Shown here: positions 59,802-64,000 of the stretch, one piece after another | Layout: each line of letters begins with the position of its first letter | Numbering within the stretch: the first letter of the stretch is position 1 | NCBI RefSeq assembly: GCF_002775205.1 | Contig: NC_036464.1 | Location: forward strand, 8,425,291 to 8,489,290 | Source: Xiphophorus maculatus | Lineage: Eukaryota; Chordata; Actinopteri; Cyprinodontiformes; Poeciliidae | DNA: 64,000 nucleotides | Direction: 5' to 3' | Position numbers and translations under genes: made by a program | Notes under the pieces: generated by a model | Database searches by the model: none | What the model was told of the DNA's origin: nothing | What the model saw: only the letters and a program-made list of their open reading frames with translations

Positions 59802-62800
59802 AACAGGAAAAGGTCAAATCATGACCTTTCCACAGCTGGTGTGAGATGTGCTTTTCTTTTTAGCTAATGCTACAGCTTACAGCCAACAACTCTTCACTGT
59901 TGCAGAAGTCTTGTGGTTTTTTCAGATGCAACTTTTGAAACCAAATGATTGCGTTTTAGATACTTTTGCTCTGCTTCATAACATGCTTAAATCCATCCAG
60001 TTGTCTTATCAGTCATCTTCTGTTTAAAAGAAGGATAGATTCTTTTAAATGATAGTGAACCCCAGCCTATTTGTGAATTTTTCTTTGGAACTTGACTCAT
60101 AAAACTGGTCTATTCACAGATTTTTTTTCCATAGTGCATGTCTATAATGTTTAATGAAAAAGACAGCTTGGGAACCACAAAAACGCTAGGCTCAATGCTA
60201 CTTGACACGCTATTGACTAGCATTTGCAAAGCAGCCAATCTGGCGGTGGCATTCATTCTGACTGACCGTACCGCAAAAAGTGAAGATAAGTAAGACTCTA
60301 GATGTTCGCATTTGTAGTAGTGCTAAGACACTTTGCACTGTCTGCATTAATGCATATTAAGGTATATTTGGTGTGGGTAGTTTGTTGTTTTTAGAAATGG
60401 TCTCAAGCATTTGCAGATTTCAGCTATTCGTAAGTGACTGTGGCTGTTAATCCTCTGCAAATACCAGAGGGTACGCTGTAGATGGAGATTTAGAAATGTA
60501 TATGTTTTATAAATTGTAACTTTTATGCCGCTTACAGTTTATCAAGAAAGTAGGAACTAGATCTGCTAACGACATCCATTTCAGCTGTGCCCTAGGTGGT
60601 GTATATTTCAGCTGTTTATGTTACCACAGCACTTTCAAAAAAGGATTGTAAACCGCAACAAGTGGAGCTACTTTGATGAAATACAAACCGTCTTAAGAAC
60701 AAATTAAAATTTTCTGCTCTCTATGCACATGACACCCATACTGGATGGCATTTGTGAGAAATCTCCAAATACAAATTAACACTACAAGGGGAACTAAGGT
60801 AGATTTCAGCAATTTTAACCTTATAGTACAAATGCACCAACATGCTGACCAAACCCAGCAAAGTCTCAGATGTCGATCATTTAGAAATCCACAGAGAATT
60901 TGGCTGTTGATGGCATTTAAATCTTTTTCCTTCTTTCAGTAATTATCTCCTATTTGTATGCTACCAGATTTGTAACATCAGCTTTCATCTGTGGAAAAGT
61001 GGTAACTAAGGGAAGACGAGACACAGTTAGTTATTTGGAGTAACTGTAAGTTTTTTAAAATTAATGAGAGGATTTAAACTATTTAAAAGGAAAATGTTTG
61101 CTCTATGACATAAATAAATACATGTACAGTGTTCGTTTAGACTGAAAGAGAGCGTCACTTTGAACAGATAACAGGAAGGCTTAACTGAGTGCAGCAAAGT
61201 TGCTCAGTTTGATCCTTTTAACTGTAGGGGGGCTTAAAAATTTCATTACATATTATAGTCATTACAATGAATGAGGGACAAGGACAAGATCAAGCAAATG
61301 TTTATAAACATATGCTAAGCTTTAAGGAGTTGAAGTGCTTGGGAAGAGACATATGATAAATTATTGTATTTTAACAGGGATGTCATGGCAATAGCCTGTC
61401 CACACTCTAATACAGTTTTAATTTATAACCTGCCAAGCATTACATTTTAGCTACAGCTCTGCCAAAACAACTAAAACTGAGACCAGTTGCATTGCAAGCC
61501 TGGAAGAAAAACACTATATAAAATAAATCATAACTCATGTCTGCGGCTAAAACCCAGCAGGCATTAATAAATACAAATATTCTATCAAAACACAGAACCC
61601 AGCATTTGACTTCATGTAATCTCTGCTGCTCATTATAACAGAAAAGACTGAATTTAAAACAGGATGAAATACACCAAAACATTTAGAAGTGCAATTTGAT
61701 TCCAATTCAGGTTGTGATACACACCCAATACTACAAAGTTGTGCCTTAGATTGTAAGTGCTGCAATTACACAGACTGATTCTGGGTGATAAAACGGTTTG
61801 TAAAAGACTCCTGTAAATCCCCAACTTTTCTTCAGCAAACACAGTAATTTGGCTGCTTGCCATGCTTCAGAGCAGGGGATTGTAACCCAATGCTGCTAAT
61901 GCTGGAGCATTTAGTGTGTTTTTTTCACTGAATAAATAATTTTATCTCTCAGACATTAGTCAGGCCTGGATTACATGGCTAATCTAATTTAAGAAATGAC
62001 TGAATAACGAGGATTATGATTACAAACCTGGGAAAAGAGGATGTTTTTGTCTCACCATGAACTCCATGACAAGAACAAATTGAGTCTTACCCTTTGTAAG
62101 ATGAGTAAAAAGCTTTAAAAATGATCTTTTTATTACAATAACATTGTTTTACACCGATAATCTTTCCATTAAGAACATTTATTTAGTGAGAAAGAAATTC
62201 TATGTTGAGGAACAAAATCACCCCTAGCACAATTATTGATAACTGTCACAATCCACTTAAAATTTAAATCATCCACTTATTTACGTACCGTAAATTATTT
62301 TTATTCAAATGTTATTTTAAGTTAATCAGAGTTTCTAGTAACTTTTAGTAATCTATGGCTTTGTTTTTCCTTGGTGTATAAATGACAAGACACAGAGGCA
62401 TTTTCTTTTAGCCACTGGTCACTTTAACAACCGAGAAATAAATAAAATACTGGGTGAACGAGAACCAAGTTAATATTGCCATCATGTAATGAGCAGGCAG
62501 TGTTGGTGATTTTTAAATCACCAACACTCACGGTTGGGGTCGCAAAATAATAAAAAATAAAATAACCATAGTTGCTATTCTCATGCTAGGGAAAAGTTGA
62601 TGACAAATGACGCATTTCCTTCTCTCCTCTCTTTGTTTTGCATCATCATAACAATTTTCGCAAGACCGTCCCTGAGCTCTCTAATCTGGATCGCTAAGCT
62701 CTGTATCAGATGAATACATGGAGGATAATTAAATCCTGTTCCACATGGCCAAATATTTTATAGGATAGAGGAGTTTTAAGGCATAGCACTTGAAATACTG

Positions 62801-64000
62801 TATGGTAATGTCTGTAATTACATTTTTGCATGCATTCATATTGGACTGACAACTGAGATTGAGTATACATTGTTCTAGAAAGGTTAAACAGCAGGGGGGC
62901 AATTATTGTGCCATGACGGATTTTATTAAAGATTATTTCTCGGTGGAAGTTTCTCAAACTAAAGATAGAAATGCATCTTCTGCATCTTCACTACTACAAA
63001 ACTGCTGGCATCTGTGTAGTGGTTTATGTAATTGATGTCATAGAGAGTATATAAATTAAATTTGCGATTTCTTTAGTTTTCTGCAGTGTCACTAACAAAG
63101 AGATCAGAACTGATTCCTTTTATAAAGTTAAGCCTGTGGCAGTTTTGTGGCTCCGCAAGCTGCTCATCATTGTTGAAAACCAGCTTCTTTTTACAAAAAG
63201 CCTATTAAATGGTGTGAATTGTTCCATGAGCCACAGAGAAATGTCCACAACTTCCTCTTTGGATTTGTTTCTGAGCCAGAGGGGTTTGTATTGTCTGCTG
63301 TTTGTGTCAGACACCCATACACACTCAGTGTGTGGGGGCATACTTGTCTCAACTGTAAGCCAACATTGGGAGGAGACTTTCCCTAAATAATTCCAGGTTT
63401 TTAAAAGAAATGTATGGATGTTTGTCTGTGTTGTTGCCAAAGGGCAAAACAAAAAATACAAAAGCAAAAATAAGAAAACCCCAGCTCTCTACTTTTAAAA
63501 TGTCAGTTTTCAAAAACGAAACAGTCTTGTTTTGGGCTTGATGCAAGTCATAGTGCATATTTGACATTATCCAGGGACTTTTTGAAAGAGCCTGGAGTCC
63601 AAAAGGTCAGGATTTTCTCAAACTACGGAGGACATGTAATCCTTTAACTGAAGGCAAAATACCAAAACCCTCCCCCTAATGCTGTAGTTTGAAAATAAAG
63701 ACACAAAATCAGAAGTGAACTAGTGACAAAGTTAAGGACAGTTTAGTATATCAGGGAGTAAAGAGGTGCAGAGGGTACCGGGAGGGTGTCAAAGGCCAAG
63801 CAACCTCCGTCAGCTTCCCAGCATTGAGAAGCAAAGAACAACTGAATTGCATGTCAGCTAAATCTTTGCTTTTAGTCAACAAATTCCTGCTAGATTAGGC
63901 AACAGGCCACAGTTTCTGCCCAGTGCATCTTAAACACTGTGACAAACATTCCAGAGCGGAGACTCGACACATGACTTTTCTGTTTCTTCTAAACTTAAAT
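59802..64000. other. Right end of window, no gene recognised
   Basis: AT-rich sequence without a supported exon. The only structured item is the hairpin at 62499-62528. Probably intron of slx4ip or flanking DNA. Confidence 0.5.
62499..62528. other. Perfect 30-nt palindromic hairpin
   Basis: Arms agtgttggtgattt (62499-62512) and aaatcaccaacact (62515-62528) are exact complements separated by two T residues. Confidence 0.95.

Noticed and set aside
49382..64000. Search for slx4ip exon 4 and later
   Set aside because: No segment resembling the expected continuation was recognised in phase 1 after a plausible acceptor. The short ORF at 56.75 kb after gtttcag stops after about 23 codons and has no similarity I recognise.

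Overview
The window is nuclear DNA from a ray-finned fish, most likely a percomorph-type teleost. It holds multi-exon protein genes with GT-AG introns, AT-rich spacers, and a dense load of fish Tc1/mariner, hAT, tRNA-SINE and LINE fragments. I cannot name the species. Five genes can be reconstructed exon by exon with reading phase preserved: spast (spastin), memo1, srd5a2, mkks (BBS6), and the first three coding exons of slx4ip. Gene names rest on my recognition of conserved protein segments, on length, and on splice phase; no database search was run.

Layout. 1-6.7 kb: no gene recognised; tandem duplications, two transposon remnants, an (AT)n tract and a GATG microsatellite split by a small MITE. 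7.26-12.9 kb (-): spast, 16 coding exons, 473 aa, lacking the N-terminal membrane hairpin of long spastin. 12.9-13.95 kb: divergent spacer shared by spast and memo1. 13.96-21.26 kb (+): memo1, 9 exons, 297 aa, metal-site residues conserved. 21.3-27.1 kb: spacer with two large decayed Tc1-type elements, one carrying a nested palindromic MITE. 27.1-29.7 kb (+): srd5a2, 5 exons, 252 aa, catalytic residues conserved. 29.7-33.2 kb: a mosaic of SINE, hAT and LINE pieces. 33.4-36.4 kb (-): mkks, 4 coding exons, 564 aa, preceded by two overlapping upstream ORFs (60 and 50 codons) with poly(A) hexamers right at their stops. 36.8-39.1 kb: divergent mkks/slx4ip promoter region, then an interrupted local duplication containing a LINE fragment. 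39.17-49.38 kb (+): slx4ip coding exons 1-3; the rest of the gene was not found and probably lies past the right edge. 49.4-64 kb: probably slx4ip intron, with Tc1 remnants, GC-rich islands and several perfect hairpins, but no exon I can support.

Gene order. spast-memo1-srd5a2 matches the human 2p22.3 neighbourhood, without dpy30 between spast and memo1. mkks-slx4ip matches the human 20p12 head-to-head pair. The breakpoint between the two blocks lies at about 29.7-33.2 kb. The genes are housekeeping or hormone-related (microtubule severing, metal/redox signalling, steroid 5-alpha reduction, BBS chaperonin, SLX4 nuclease partner) and form no single pathway. The most interesting points are the fish version of the mkks upstream-ORF/alternative-poly(A) arrangement and the hairpin-less spastin.
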